A stretch of DNA of 64,000 bases. Origin: Granulicella cerasi. Lineage in GTDB: Bacteria > Acidobacteriota > Terriglobia > Terriglobales > Acidobacteriaceae. Shown one piece after another: positions 41,339 through 50,614 of the stretch. The translations under genes and the position numbers were made by a program. The stretch lies in contig NZ_JAGSYD010000004.1 in the NCBI RefSeq assembly GCF_025685575.1, positions 1 through 64,000 on the forward strand. Reading direction: 5' to 3'. The first letter of the stretch is position 1. Every line of letters begins with the position of its first letter. The notes under the pieces are model-generated. The model was not told the origin of the DNA. It did no database searches and was given only the letters and a program-made list of their open reading frames with translations.

Positions 41339-43588
41339 TTGTTTTTGCTCGAACGTCGACGCAATGTTGTACTCGCTCTCACGCTCGCTGCGTGCGCTGT
41401 GGCCTCCGCGCAGAGGCAGGACGCCTACGCGCTGGTCGACCCTCGCATCGGCACGGCACACGATGGACAGACGTTCCCTGCGGTGGGCGTGCCTTTCGCG
41501 ATGACGAACTGGACGCCCGAGACGAGGCCTGCGGAGATCAAGTGTAAGTCGCCCTACTACGATGCGGACACGACGCTGACAGGCTTTCGCGGCAGCCATT
41601 GGCTGAGCGGAAGCTGCACGCAGGACTATGGCTCGGTGACAGTCATGCCCACGACCGGCGTGCTTCACGTTTCGCCGACAGATCGTGCTTCGGGCTTCCG
41701 TCACGCCAGCGAGATCATGCATCCGGGCTACTACGCTGTGAACGAAGACCGCTACCACGCGCGGGTGGAGATGACCGGATCGTCGCACGCATCGGTGATG
41801 CGCATTCATTTCGACGAGAAGACTGCGCCGCGAAATCTGATCGTGCAACCCTACGTACATGCGGGCGAAGGCTACGTCGAGGTGCGTCCCGAGGCGCATG
41901 AGATTGTCGGCTTCAACCCTGTGCATCGCATCTACATCGGAGCCGGAGAGTCTGCAGGCTTCAGCGGATACTTCGTCATTCGCTACACGGGTGAGGCTTC
42001 GGGGGCAGGCACGTGGTGCGGCACCGCTGTGCATGAAGGCGTCGATCGCCAGGAGGGCAAGGGGTGCGACGCGCTTGGTGGCTATGTGCGCTTTGGCAAG
42101 CTCGCCAAGGACACTTTGACCCTGCATATCGGCATGTCGTTTACAAGCCTCGAGGAGGCGCGCAAGAACCTGGATGCAGAGGTCGGTGCGAAGACGTTTG
42201 ACGAGGTGCGTGCGTCCACAGAAAAGTTGTGGCGCGAGTGGCTGCACCGCATCGAGGTGCAGGGCGGTACCGCTGATCAACGCGTGCAGTTCTACACGGC
42301 GCTCTATCATGCGTCGCTTTCCCCTCGCGTGGCCAGTGATGTCGACGGCACCTACAACGGCTTTGCGCAGGAAGGGAAGCTGCACAAGGCTGCGGCGGGT
42401 ACGGCATACTACGACGACTTCTCGCTGTGGGATACCTTCCGCGCGCTGCATCCGTTGCTGACCATCCTTGATCCTGAGCGCGAAGGCCAGATGGTGCAAT
42501 CGCTGGTGGACAAAGGCGAGCAGGGCGGCTTCCTGCCGATCTTTCCTGCGTGGAACAGCTATACCCAGGAGATGATCGGCGACCATGCTGTGGCGGTGAT
42601 CGGGGACGCGTATGCGAAGGGCTTGCGCGGGTTCGACGTGCAGAGCGCGTATGCGCTGGTGATGCGCAATGCGATGGGATTGCCGCCCGCAGAGGAGTAC
42701 GCAAAGGGCAAAGGGCGGCGGGCGCTGGAAAGCTACATGCACTACGGCTTCGTTCCGCTCGAGGACCACATTTACGAGGCCTTCCATCGGGATGAGCAGG
42801 TCTCACGCACACTGGAGTATGCGTACGACGACTTCGTCGCGTCACGGTTTGCGCGCGCGCTTGGCCATAACTCCGATGCCGATGTGCTGCTGATGCGTTC
42901 GCGTAACTGGCGACATGTTTTCGACCCTGCAATGGGCTTCGTGCGCGGGCGCCACGCAGACGGCTCGTGGGTATCTCCGTTTGATCCGGCAAAGCCAGCC
43001 AAGTACATCACCGAAGGCTTGCCGTGGCAGTACACCTTCTTTGTGCCGCAGGATGTTCCGGGCCTGATCCACGCGGTTGGTGGGGAGAAGGCGTTCGTCG
43101 AAAAGCTCGACGGCTTGTTCGATAAAGGTTTGTACGAGCAGGGGAATGAGCCGAGCCACGCGATTGCGTATCTCTACAACAGCGCGGGCGCGCCTGCGAA
43201 GACACAGCAGCGCGTGCATGAGATTTTGCGCACGCAGTTCACCGTTGGGGCCGCGGGGCTTCCCGGAAATGACGATGCCGGTCAGATGTCAGCATGGTAT
43301 CTGCTGAGCGCGATGGGTTTCTATCCGGTCTGTCCCGGCACGACGGCCTATGAGTTGGGCACGCCGATGTTCGAGCGCGTCACGATCCATCAGCCGTCGG
43401 GCAAGGACTTTGCGATCGAAGCTCCAGGCGCTTCGACAACGCGGTTCTATGTCGCGCAGGCAACGCTGGACGGCAAACCTCTCCATGGAACCACGGTGGA
43501 CCATGCGGACATCGTGCGTGGAGCGCGGTTGACGCTGACGACTTCGGCAGACGCTGTAAATTCCCTGGGATCGACCCCGCAACCGTAA
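41339..43588 (+). CDS. GH92 alpha-mannosidase
   Basis: The product is 749 aa from TTG 41339, 11 bp after the VWFA stop, with AGGAG 8 nt upstream. A signal peptide ends in ASAQR. GH92 hallmarks include DPRIGTAHDGQTFPAVGVPF, FRGSHWLSGSCTQDYG, GFLPIFPAWNSYTQEMIGDH and GLPGNDDAGQMSAWYLLSAM with the general-base Asp pair. GH92 enzymes are calcium-dependent exo-alpha-mannosidases acting on N-glycans and mannans. The long open frame starting at 41042 is not the real start. Confidence 0.93.
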   Translation: MFLLERRRNVVLALTLAACAVASAQRQDAYALVDPRIGTAHDGQTFPAVGVPFAMTNWTPETRPAEIKCKSPYYDADTTLTGFRGSHWLSGSCTQDYGSVTVMPTTGVLHVSPTDRASGFRHASEIMHPGYYAVNEDRYHARVEMTGSSHASVMRIHFDEKTAPRNLIVQPYVHAGEGYVEVRPEAHEIVGFNPVHRIYIGAGESAGFSGYFVIRYTGEASGAGTWCGTAVHEGVDRQEGKGCDALGGYVRFGKLAKDTLTLHIGMSFTSLEEARKNLDAEVGAKTFDEVRASTEKLWREWLHRIEVQGGTADQRVQFYTALYHASLSPRVASDVDGTYNGFAQEGKLHKAAAGTAYYDDFSLWDTFRALHPLLTILDPEREGQMVQSLVDKGEQGGFLPIFPAWNSYTQEMIGDHAVAVIGDAYAKGLRGFDVQSAYALVMRNAMGLPPAEEYAKGKGRRALESYMHYGFVPLEDHIYEAFHRDEQVSRTLEYAYDDFVASRFARALGHNSDADVLLMRSRNWRHVFDPAMGFVRGRHADGSWVSPFDPAKPAKYITEGLPWQYTFFVPQDVPGLIHAVGGEKAFVEKLDGLFDKGLYEQGNEPSHAIAYLYNSAGAPAKTQQRVHEILRTQFTVGAAGLPGNDDAGQMSAWYLLSAMGFYPVCPGTTAYELGTPMFERVTIHQPSGKDFAIEAPGASTTRFYVAQATLDGKPLHGTTVDHADIVRGARLTLTTSADAVNSLGSTPQP

Positions 43589-43613
43589 CGCAGAGCAGAA
43601 AGAGACGGTCTCA

Positions 43614-45869
43614 ATGGTCTGGCAGTGCAAATGGAAACGTTTCATGTTCGGAATGGCGCTGGGGTGCTGCGGTGCGATGGCCGCTCGTGCGCAGAACTCG
43701 CGCTGGGTAGATCCGTACATCGGCAGCGAAGGCGGCGGGCATGTCTTTGTGGGCGCGGCGGTGCCCTTCGGAATGGTGAAGGCCGGTCCGGATGTAGGTG
43801 ACAACACCGGCAATGGCGGCTGGCTTCCCGAAGGAAAGATCAACGGCTTCAGCCAGACGCATGTCACCGGCACAGGCGGTGGTGCGAAGTACGGCAACGT
43901 GCTGATTCAGCCGACGGTGGGCCGCGTCAGCGCACAGGACGCCGGGTCCCTGCGCTCTGGCGAGCATGTGGAGGCGGGGCTCTATCGCGTTCGTCTCGAC
44001 CGCTACGCCACTCAGGTCGCGGTGACGACGAGTTCGCGCGCGGCGCTCTATGAGCTGCAGTTTCCTCGCGGCGGTGAGCACGGTCTGCTGATCGATGCGG
44101 GCCACTGTCTCAGCAGCTATCCGAACCAGAACGAAGATCAGCGCACGGTGGCTTCGACCGTGCGCGTCGTTAGCGATCACGAGATCGAAGGCTCGACCTC
44201 GGTGGCGGGCGGATGGAACTTCCAGAAGAAGCCGTATCGCGTCTTCTTCAGCGTGCTGACGGATACCGCGATTGCGACGCAGAGCGGATGGCATGATGAG
44301 CAGCACGATCTGCCGTTGAAGGTGGGCGACGCCCTACAGGGCGTGAAGTCCGGCGTTTGGCTGGGCTTTGGTGCGAAGTCGGCCGCGTTGGTGCATGTGA
44401 AGGTGGGCATCTCGTTTCTCAGCGAACAGCAGGCACGGGCCAACGCAGAGCAGGAGATTGTGGGCTTCGACTTCGCAGCTGCGCTGGCCAAGGCACGCCA
44501 TGCGTGGGACGCGGCGCTCGACACGATTGAAGTCGAGGGCATCGACGATACGCATCGCAGGATCTTCTACACGGCGATGTATCACATGATGTTGATGCCG
44601 ACCGACCGCACCGGCGAAAACCCCGCGTGGCACTCGAGTGAGCCTTACTACGATGACTTCTATGCGATCTGGGACACCTTCCGCACTTCGGGACCGCTGC
44701 TCACGCTGATTGCGCAGGACCGCCAGGCCGGCATGGTGCGTGCGTTGATCGACATCTATCGCCACGAGGGTTGGCTTCCCGACGCACGCAGCGGTAACAG
44801 CAATGGGCGCACGCAGGGCGGCAGCAATGCGGAGTTCGAGATCACCGACGCGTACGTGAAGGGGCTCCCGGGCATCAACTGGGAGGACGCGTTCAAGGCG
44901 GTACAGCATGACGCCGAGGCGACTCCCGATGACCAGAGGATGGAGGGCCGCGGGGGCATCGAGGACTGGAAGTCGAAGGGCTATCTCACCCTCGAGGGTG
45001 TGGACCGCCCGGGCTCCAAGCAGATGGAGTATGCGGCGGACGACTACGAGGTGGCTCTGCTGGCCAGAGGGCTTGGCAAGCAAGCGGAGTATGCGAAGTA
45101 TCTGCAGCGTTCGCGCAACTGGGAGAGGCTCTGGAACGATGCGTACGAAGAGGACGGCGTGCGTGGCTTCATCTGGCCTCGGCACAAGGATGGAAGCTGG
45201 CGCGCGAAGTTCAACGGAGCCGAGGGTTGCAGCTGGGGCGGAGAGACGTTCTACGAGGGGAACTCGTGGACATACTCTACCTTCGTTCCGCAGGACAACG
45301 CACGCCTGGTTGCGAAGGCCGGTGGAGGCGATGCGTTTGCGCACAGGCTCGATCTGTTTCTCAGCAACAAGGACCGCTACGACGTCGGCAACGAGCCGGG
45401 TTTCATGGCGCCGTATCTCTATCTGTGGACGCGGCACGCTGCCGAGACTGCGGATCACCTGCGCGCGATCCTGGCGGCGAGCTACAACGCGAGCCGCTCC
45501 GGTATTCCGGGCAACGACGACTCCGGTGCGATGTCGAGCTGGTATCTTTTCGGCGTGATGGGCTTCTACCCCAACGCGGGACAAGATGTGTATCTCATCG
45601 GCAGTCCATCGGTGCCGCGGACGGTGCTTCATCTCGCGCAGGGCAAGAGCTTCGTCATCGAAGCCAAGGGTGTTTCCGAAGAAAACAAGTATGTAGACCA
45701 TGCAGAGCTGAATGGAAAGCCGTTGGACCGTGCATGGTTCAGGCATGGTGAGATCGCCCGAGGAGGAACGCTGGTGCTGCACATGACCGCAAAGCCCAGC
45801 GCCTGGCCGACGGGAGCTTTTCCGCCATCCGCTTCGGATGGTGTGCAGGAAGTGGCAGAAGGGAAGTAA
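43614..45869 (+). CDS. GH92 alpha-mannosidase, second copy
   Basis: The product is 751 aa from ATG 43614. A signal peptide (KWKRFMFGMALGCCGAMAARAQ) is followed by VDPYIGSEGGGHVFVGAAVPFGMVKAG. GH92 motifs include GWLPEGKINGFSQTHVTGTG, GWLPDARSGNSNGRTQGGSN and GIPGNDDSGAMSSWYLFGVMG. It is clearly diverged from the first copy, so probably a different linkage specificity. Operator site 5 lies inside its first codons (43633-43644). An ATG at 43644 is an alternative start. The next gene starts 3 bp after its stop. Confidence 0.93.
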   Translation: MVWQCKWKRFMFGMALGCCGAMAARAQNSRWVDPYIGSEGGGHVFVGAAVPFGMVKAGPDVGDNTGNGGWLPEGKINGFSQTHVTGTGGGAKYGNVLIQPTVGRVSAQDAGSLRSGEHVEAGLYRVRLDRYATQVAVTTSSRAALYELQFPRGGEHGLLIDAGHCLSSYPNQNEDQRTVASTVRVVSDHEIEGSTSVAGGWNFQKKPYRVFFSVLTDTAIATQSGWHDEQHDLPLKVGDALQGVKSGVWLGFGAKSAALVHVKVGISFLSEQQARANAEQEIVGFDFAAALAKARHAWDAALDTIEVEGIDDTHRRIFYTAMYHMMLMPTDRTGENPAWHSSEPYYDDFYAIWDTFRTSGPLLTLIAQDRQAGMVRALIDIYRHEGWLPDARSGNSNGRTQGGSNAEFEITDAYVKGLPGINWEDAFKAVQHDAEATPDDQRMEGRGGIEDWKSKGYLTLEGVDRPGSKQMEYAADDYEVALLARGLGKQAEYAKYLQRSRNWERLWNDAYEEDGVRGFIWPRHKDGSWRAKFNGAEGCSWGGETFYEGNSWTYSTFVPQDNARLVAKAGGGDAFAHRLDLFLSNKDRYDVGNEPGFMAPYLYLWTRHAAETADHLRAILAASYNASRSGIPGNDDSGAMSSWYLFGVMGFYPNAGQDVYLIGSPSVPRTVLHLAQGKSFVIEAKGVSEENKYVDHAELNGKPLDRAWFRHGEIARGGTLVLHMTAKPSAWPTGAFPPSASDGVQEVAEGK
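43633..43644. promoter_or_regulatory. LacI-type operator GGAAACGTTTCA (site 5)
   Basis: Perfect ten-base palindrome GAAACGTTTC within ATGGAAACGTTTCATG. It lies inside codons 7-11 of the second GH92, so it can control an internal promoter of the operon or block elongation. Confidence 0.6.
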
Positions 45870-45872
45870 ACG

Positions 45873-48800
45873 ATGTCGATCTTACGAACGAATTTTCGTG
45901 AGAAGGATGCGCCGCATCTGGCGAAGGCCGCGCAGCAGTTGGGGATGCAGTTTGCGGAGGCGCAGAAGGTCGCCGACGCGATTGCTGCACCGCCCGGAGA
46001 TGTAGTGTTCTGGGAGGCGGGAGGCGAGTTCTCCGACGCGCAGATCACGCAGCTACAGGAGTCTGTGCGGCTGGGCGCGAACTTCATCCTGTCGCTTTCG
46101 CGCAATTCGCTCAAGCTTCCGGCACGCCTGAGCGCGATGCTGCCCACGATCGGTTGGGGCGCGCAGATCGGCTACATCAAGTCGCAGAATGATCGCCCGA
46201 TCGAAGCTGGTTCGTGGGACAAGTCGGTGTTTGCGCAGGATGAGCCGCAGGGACTGCATCTGCCGTATTTCTTTCCGATCCGTCCGGTCTCGGCCGTGGA
46301 GCGCGGCGAAGGACGCTACGAGCGCTTTGATCGCCGCATCCCGAAGATGGACCGCACGGTGAAGCCGCACAACGATGCGTGGACAAGGCCGCTGCTCAAT
46401 CACGACTGGCAGGTACGCGTGAGTGCGAGCGATCGTGCAGCGCAACCGCTGATTGTCACGGGTCGTTACGGCGCCGGGCGCGTGGTCGTGCTGGCGAGTT
46501 CAGTGATTGGATTCGACGCCGCGCCTCACGCGGAGGCGATCTGGTCTGCGTTGTTGCGCTGGGTGAGCGAAAAGCGTGCGCTGCCGAGCGCGGCTACGGC
46601 GGCTGAAACCGCAGCCATCAAGCTCTCAGTGGCCTCGAATGGGCCGCACGTCACGGTACAACTCGAGAACGCGGGGAGCTCGCCTGCAGAGGTGCGCGTC
46701 TTCGCACGCGTGCTCACGTGGGAGGGCGCGATGATCGGCGACGTGGTGCCTGCGAAGCCTGCGGTCACCGTGCCTGCGGGCGGCAAGGCGACCGTGGACC
46801 TGCAGCTGCCGCGTGCGTCGAGCATGGGGTATCAGGCCCTGGACGCGCGCGAGTCGCTGCAGGTACGCGTGGCAGCGCTTTCTGCTGATGAATCCGTCGT
46901 GATGGCGGAGCGCCGTTTGAGTGTCGACCTCGAACCCGCGCTGCGCGTGCGTCTGCACACAGACTCCGTTGGTTCGATTCCGACGCCGTTTCATAAGCCT
47001 GACTCGAAGAACTTCGGCGCGTTTCGCAACCGTATGGGTGCGGCTGTCGGGAACTATGCGTATCCGCCTGGCGCTACGGTGAACGCCAGTGTGACGGTTG
47101 TGAACGGGTTGCGAAATCTCGCGCCATTCGCGGCGGTTGTGGACCTCGTCGACAAGACGAACCAGTCCGTGATGGCGTTGAACGATGAAGCGACGAACTA
47201 TCGCAAGGGCCCGGTGGACGCGATCAACGCGTGGGCATCGTGGCAGGGCAAGGGCAACTCCGACAACGTGCTGTTGTTCATGTTCGCAAAGCCGGTGACG
47301 GTGGCGTCGTTCACGATCGTGGGCTGCGATGGCTCTTCGGTCGATGGCCAGGAGCATAATCCGTTGCTCGCGATCGTGCAGTTCGACGACAAGGAAGTGC
47401 TGCGCGCTCCGCTGGAGGACGCGTTCATCGCGGGCCATGGGCAGGCGTATGTTCCGCTGAAGCAGCCTGCGTCGGTGACGAAGTTGACGATCCGCTTTCC
47501 GTGGGTTGCGGCGCAGCCGGGCAAGCGTCGACAGGCCCCGTGGCTGGGCGACATTCGCATCTCCGGTTGGGTGGGAGAAGCGCCGCCATCAGCGAAGGAG
47601 ACGGTGGAAGTGACGCTTGAGAACGCGATGACCGGCGAGAAGAAGTCGCTGCTCAAGCAGGAGGTTGCTCTGGATGGTGGCACGCGACAGTCGCTGAAGC
47701 TGCAGTGCAAACTGCCGGACGATGCGGAACTCGGCTTCTACCGCTTGACGGCCACGGCAGGCCGCAGTCACTCGTCGATGCCGCTGCTGGTGACGCGCGG
47801 AGACAAGGCGCTGAAGCCGATCACCGACATCATTCCAGACGACAGCGCAGCGTTGGGATTCATCGTGACGCGCGGCTTTCGCAACGTCTTTAATACCGGC
47901 ACAGGCACGGCGGAGATCATCTCCGGCTGGGGGCAGCCGGATGATCTGGTGTGGGCTTACAGTCGGCAGTTGAAACAGATTCGTCAGCAGGCGCGCACCG
48001 CGTCTTCGCGGCTCTATCTTTCTGAAGACGACATGCGCCACTACTCTTCGCCGTGGAAGTCCTTCGCGGGCGGGCAGTTCTTCTTCGACGTTGCGACACC
48101 GCTGCTGGTGGAGCGCATGAAGGCGCATCCGAACTGGTCGAAGTCGCCGATGGTGCATCTGGATTTCTCCGACCGCTGGGACACCGGGCCGGACACCACC
48201 GCGCTGCATGGATGGCAGGACTACGTTGAGTTCGATCGTCATCTGCGTCGTAGCGGCAAACCTGGCTTGAAGGGCAAGACGAGGAGCCAGGTGGGCGCGG
48301 AGATTCACGCCGAGCATGAGGCGGAGTGGCAGTCCTGGCACCTGGAGCGCTATTGCACGGCGGTGAAAGGGATGCGCGACGCATTCGCCGCCGAGAAGAA
48401 GGACCTGACGATCATTGCGCAGGGACTGCCGATCGTTGCAGGCGCAGACGCCGCTGCTGCGCTGGCACCGACGATCCGCGGCATGAGTGACGATTCGACG
48501 TGGGGAATGATCTCCGACAGCTCTGCGCTGACGACCGGGCGCCAGCTTGGCGAGATCGCCTTCAACCCTGCGTGGAAGGTCTCGACACAGGGCATGTGGG
48601 GCTATCCGTCGAGCGTTCTGAACAACGAGCACTGGCACTCGCCGGTGTCGACCACGGAGCCCTCGCGGCGCGTGATGTATGACCGCGCGTGGCGCGGCAT
48701 GGTGTGGGACGACGGCAGCTTCCGCTCGGTCTATACGTACGGTTACAACTCCAACGTGGGCATCGCGTACACGATGAACGACAACGACTGGCAGCAGTGG

Positions 48801-49532
48801 TGGCTGATGCTGGAGCGTCATTCGCTGCTGTCGCCGGAGGCTCCGCTCGGTGCCGGGCTTGTGGTCAGCAGCAGCTTCTATGCAGACCCCGCGCACGTGA
48901 AGTTCAGTTGCGGCGACGCGCTGGAAGCCAACGAGCTGATTCCCGTGTACGCGCGGGCGTTCGAGTATCTGAGCAACGCCGGCGTTCCGCTGGCGTTTGG
49001 TGCGAACCTGCGCACGCTGGACAAATGGAAGGGCGATGCGCCGTTGGTGCTGCTCAACCCGGCGATGTTCAACGAGGCCGAGGTGGCCAATGTTGCCGCG
49101 TTGCAGAAGCGTGGCGTGAAGATAATCGCGTTCGGCGGCGGTGAAGGCGGTGCGGGCATCGAGGCGATGAAGAAGCTCGGCGTGCCGCTGCTGGCTGCAG
49201 ATCCGATGAGCTTCAACGCGCTCGACGCGATGCGGCTTGAGCCGGAGATTACGAAGGCCCTGGCGTTGCCGTTGCAGTTTCCTGCAGGCGCTTCCGGTTA
49301 CGGTTTTCGCTCCGGCGCGACGAGTCTGGTGGTCGTCGAAGACTGGTGGGAGAAGGGACGTGCGTTGCAGGTGCGCGTGCGTGTGCAGAATCCTGCCGCG
49401 AAGTCTGCGCAGGCCTGCGGCGTGAACGATCATGTGGCCTTCGACGTGAAGCGCGAGGGTGATTTCTGGGTGGTGAATATGCCGGTGCGGCCTGCGGATG
49501 CAGAGATCATCGCACTGAGGGAGGTGGCCTGA
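45873..49532 (+). CDS. 1219-aa orphan protein, possible multidomain glycoside hydrolase
   Basis: No family is recognised. It starts MSILRTNFREKDAPHLAKAA without a signal peptide. Residues 1-230 look like an alpha/beta Rossmann-like domain with a GRYGAGRVVVLASS strand, as in ThuA or glutaminase-like modules. Residues 245-350 and 560-660 are beta domains. Residues 370-560 are a discoidin-like beta-sandwich (VASFTIVGCDGSSVDGQEHN). Residues 670-1000 have the look of a TIM barrel (VTRGFRNVFNTGTG, MVHLDFSDRWDTGPD, IIAQGLP, STQGMWGYPSSVLNNEHWH). Residues 1060-1150 resemble a GH42-type trimerisation domain (PLVLLNPAMFNEAEVANVAA). Its genes on both sides are glycan enzymes, and the next gene overlaps its stop by TGATG. 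Confidence 0.7.
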   Translation: MSILRTNFREKDAPHLAKAAQQLGMQFAEAQKVADAIAAPPGDVVFWEAGGEFSDAQITQLQESVRLGANFILSLSRNSLKLPARLSAMLPTIGWGAQIGYIKSQNDRPIEAGSWDKSVFAQDEPQGLHLPYFFPIRPVSAVERGEGRYERFDRRIPKMDRTVKPHNDAWTRPLLNHDWQVRVSASDRAAQPLIVTGRYGAGRVVVLASSVIGFDAAPHAEAIWSALLRWVSEKRALPSAATAAETAAIKLSVASNGPHVTVQLENAGSSPAEVRVFARVLTWEGAMIGDVVPAKPAVTVPAGGKATVDLQLPRASSMGYQALDARESLQVRVAALSADESVVMAERRLSVDLEPALRVRLHTDSVGSIPTPFHKPDSKNFGAFRNRMGAAVGNYAYPPGATVNASVTVVNGLRNLAPFAAVVDLVDKTNQSVMALNDEATNYRKGPVDAINAWASWQGKGNSDNVLLFMFAKPVTVASFTIVGCDGSSVDGQEHNPLLAIVQFDDKEVLRAPLEDAFIAGHGQAYVPLKQPASVTKLTIRFPWVAAQPGKRRQAPWLGDIRISGWVGEAPPSAKETVEVTLENAMTGEKKSLLKQEVALDGGTRQSLKLQCKLPDDAELGFYRLTATAGRSHSSMPLLVTRGDKALKPITDIIPDDSAALGFIVTRGFRNVFNTGTGTAEIISGWGQPDDLVWAYSRQLKQIRQQARTASSRLYLSEDDMRHYSSPWKSFAGGQFFFDVATPLLVERMKAHPNWSKSPMVHLDFSDRWDTGPDTTALHGWQDYVEFDRHLRRSGKPGLKGKTRSQVGAEIHAEHEAEWQSWHLERYCTAVKGMRDAFAAEKKDLTIIAQGLPIVAGADAAAALAPTIRGMSDDSTWGMISDSSALTTGRQLGEIAFNPAWKVSTQGMWGYPSSVLNNEHWHSPVSTTEPSRRVMYDRAWRGMVWDDGSFRSVYTYGYNSNVGIAYTMNDNDWQQWWLMLERHSLLSPEAPLGAGLVVSSSFYADPAHVKFSCGDALEANELIPVYARAFEYLSNAGVPLAFGANLRTLDKWKGDAPLVLLNPAMFNEAEVANVAALQKRGVKIIAFGGGEGGAGIEAMKKLGVPLLAADPMSFNALDAMRLEPEITKALALPLQFPAGASGYGFRSGATSLVVVEDWWEKGRALQVRVRVQNPAAKSAQACGVNDHVAFDVKREGDFWVVNMPVRPADAEIIALREVA

Positions 49533-50614
49533 TGCGTCGTCGTGATTTCATAGCTGCTGCAGGCGGCGGGTTGCTCGCTTCGGTCAATCCGCCGTCGATC
49601 GGCGCGTTTGTAAACGCGGTCGCAGGGCCGGCGCGTGGCCTTCTCTTCGGTGTGGATGCGCGCGTGAGCGCGAAGCTGGCCACGGCGCTGGCCTCGCTGC
49701 AGGAAGCTGCCCCGACGCATCCTCTGCTGCGCGCGATGGGAGCAACGGGCAAGGTCCCGGTGAGCGACACGAGGAAGCTGTTGGCTTCGCCGAAGGACCT
49801 GGCCTACAACCACCTGCTGCTGATCGGTCGTCCCGACGATCCACTGATCGTCGCCGCGTGGCAGCGTGAAGCGGAGTTCTCCGCCAAGGGGGCTTACATC
49901 TACGGCTTCGGTGGCTTCAGCGGCGATGTCGGGTACGTGGAGTCAGACCGCAGCCCGTTCTTGCATTCGCTCGTCGTGCCGAGCGCGCCTTACGAAACAG
50001 AAGTCATCACGATCACCGGCACGACCGACGAGGGCATTGCGCTGGCGTTGCGCGCGTTCCTGGATCGTGGCCTGGTGAACGGCGTGGTTGCGGCCAATGG
50101 CTGGAAACGCACAGAGACCACGTTGCTGGACCGTGATCCTTTGCCGCCAAAGTTCGAGCTACCGGTGGAGCTTGCGCCCGAAACGCTGGAGGGCTACACG
50201 CGTGTGGCCTACGTGCAGGCGTCGGAAGATGAGTATCGCGGCGTGCTCGAAGACACGAGTCTGGAGCCGTTGCAGATGGCGCGCTTCAAGTACTATCGCG
50301 CGGGCGCGTGGGATGGCAAAGGCGCGGCTGCTGCATTCGACAATTACTCCTTCGGTTTGCATCGACGAGCGTATGGCAATACGCTTTGGCTGGCGAGGTT
50401 CGCCAGCGAGAGTGACGCATCTGCGGCTGCGCCGAAGATCGCCGCCACCGCAAAGTTGACCAGGAGCGGAGAGCGTTGGACCGGCGTGCAGCCGGCGTAT
50501 GGCTTCGCACCCCCGGGACAGCAGAGCGCGCCGGCCGGACCGTTGCAGCTTTGGCAGCAGAAGGAGTGGGTGTTGATGAGTACGCTGGATTCGACGAAGG
50601 GAAGTGCGTCGTGA
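49532..50614 (+). CDS. Tat-exported protein of unknown function
   Basis: The product is 360 aa. MRRRDFIAAAGGGLLAS is a twin-arginine signal. The rest is acidic and alpha/beta (HLLLIGRPDDPLIVAAWQRE, GYVESDRSPFLHSLVVPSAP, TGTTDEGIALALRAFLDRGL) with no family I recognise. The ATG overlaps the previous stop (TGATG), and its stop overlaps the GTG of the GH28 gene, so the three are tightly coupled. Its product probably works on the same substrate. Confidence 0.7.
   Translation: MRRRDFIAAAGGGLLASVNPPSIGAFVNAVAGPARGLLFGVDARVSAKLATALASLQEAAPTHPLLRAMGATGKVPVSDTRKLLASPKDLAYNHLLLIGRPDDPLIVAAWQREAEFSAKGAYIYGFGGFSGDVGYVESDRSPFLHSLVVPSAPYETEVITITGTTDEGIALALRAFLDRGLVNGVVAANGWKRTETTLLDRDPLPPKFELPVELAPETLEGYTRVAYVQASEDEYRGVLEDTSLEPLQMARFKYYRAGAWDGKGAAAAFDNYSFGLHRRAYGNTLWLARFASESDASAAAPKIAATAKLTRSGERWTGVQPAYGFAPPGQQSAPAGPLQLWQQKEWVLMSTLDSTKGSAS

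Noticed and set aside
50101-50115. TGGAAACGCACAG resembling the LacI half site inside the Tat-exported gene
   Set aside because: Only one half matches and it is deep inside a coding region without a promoter nearby.
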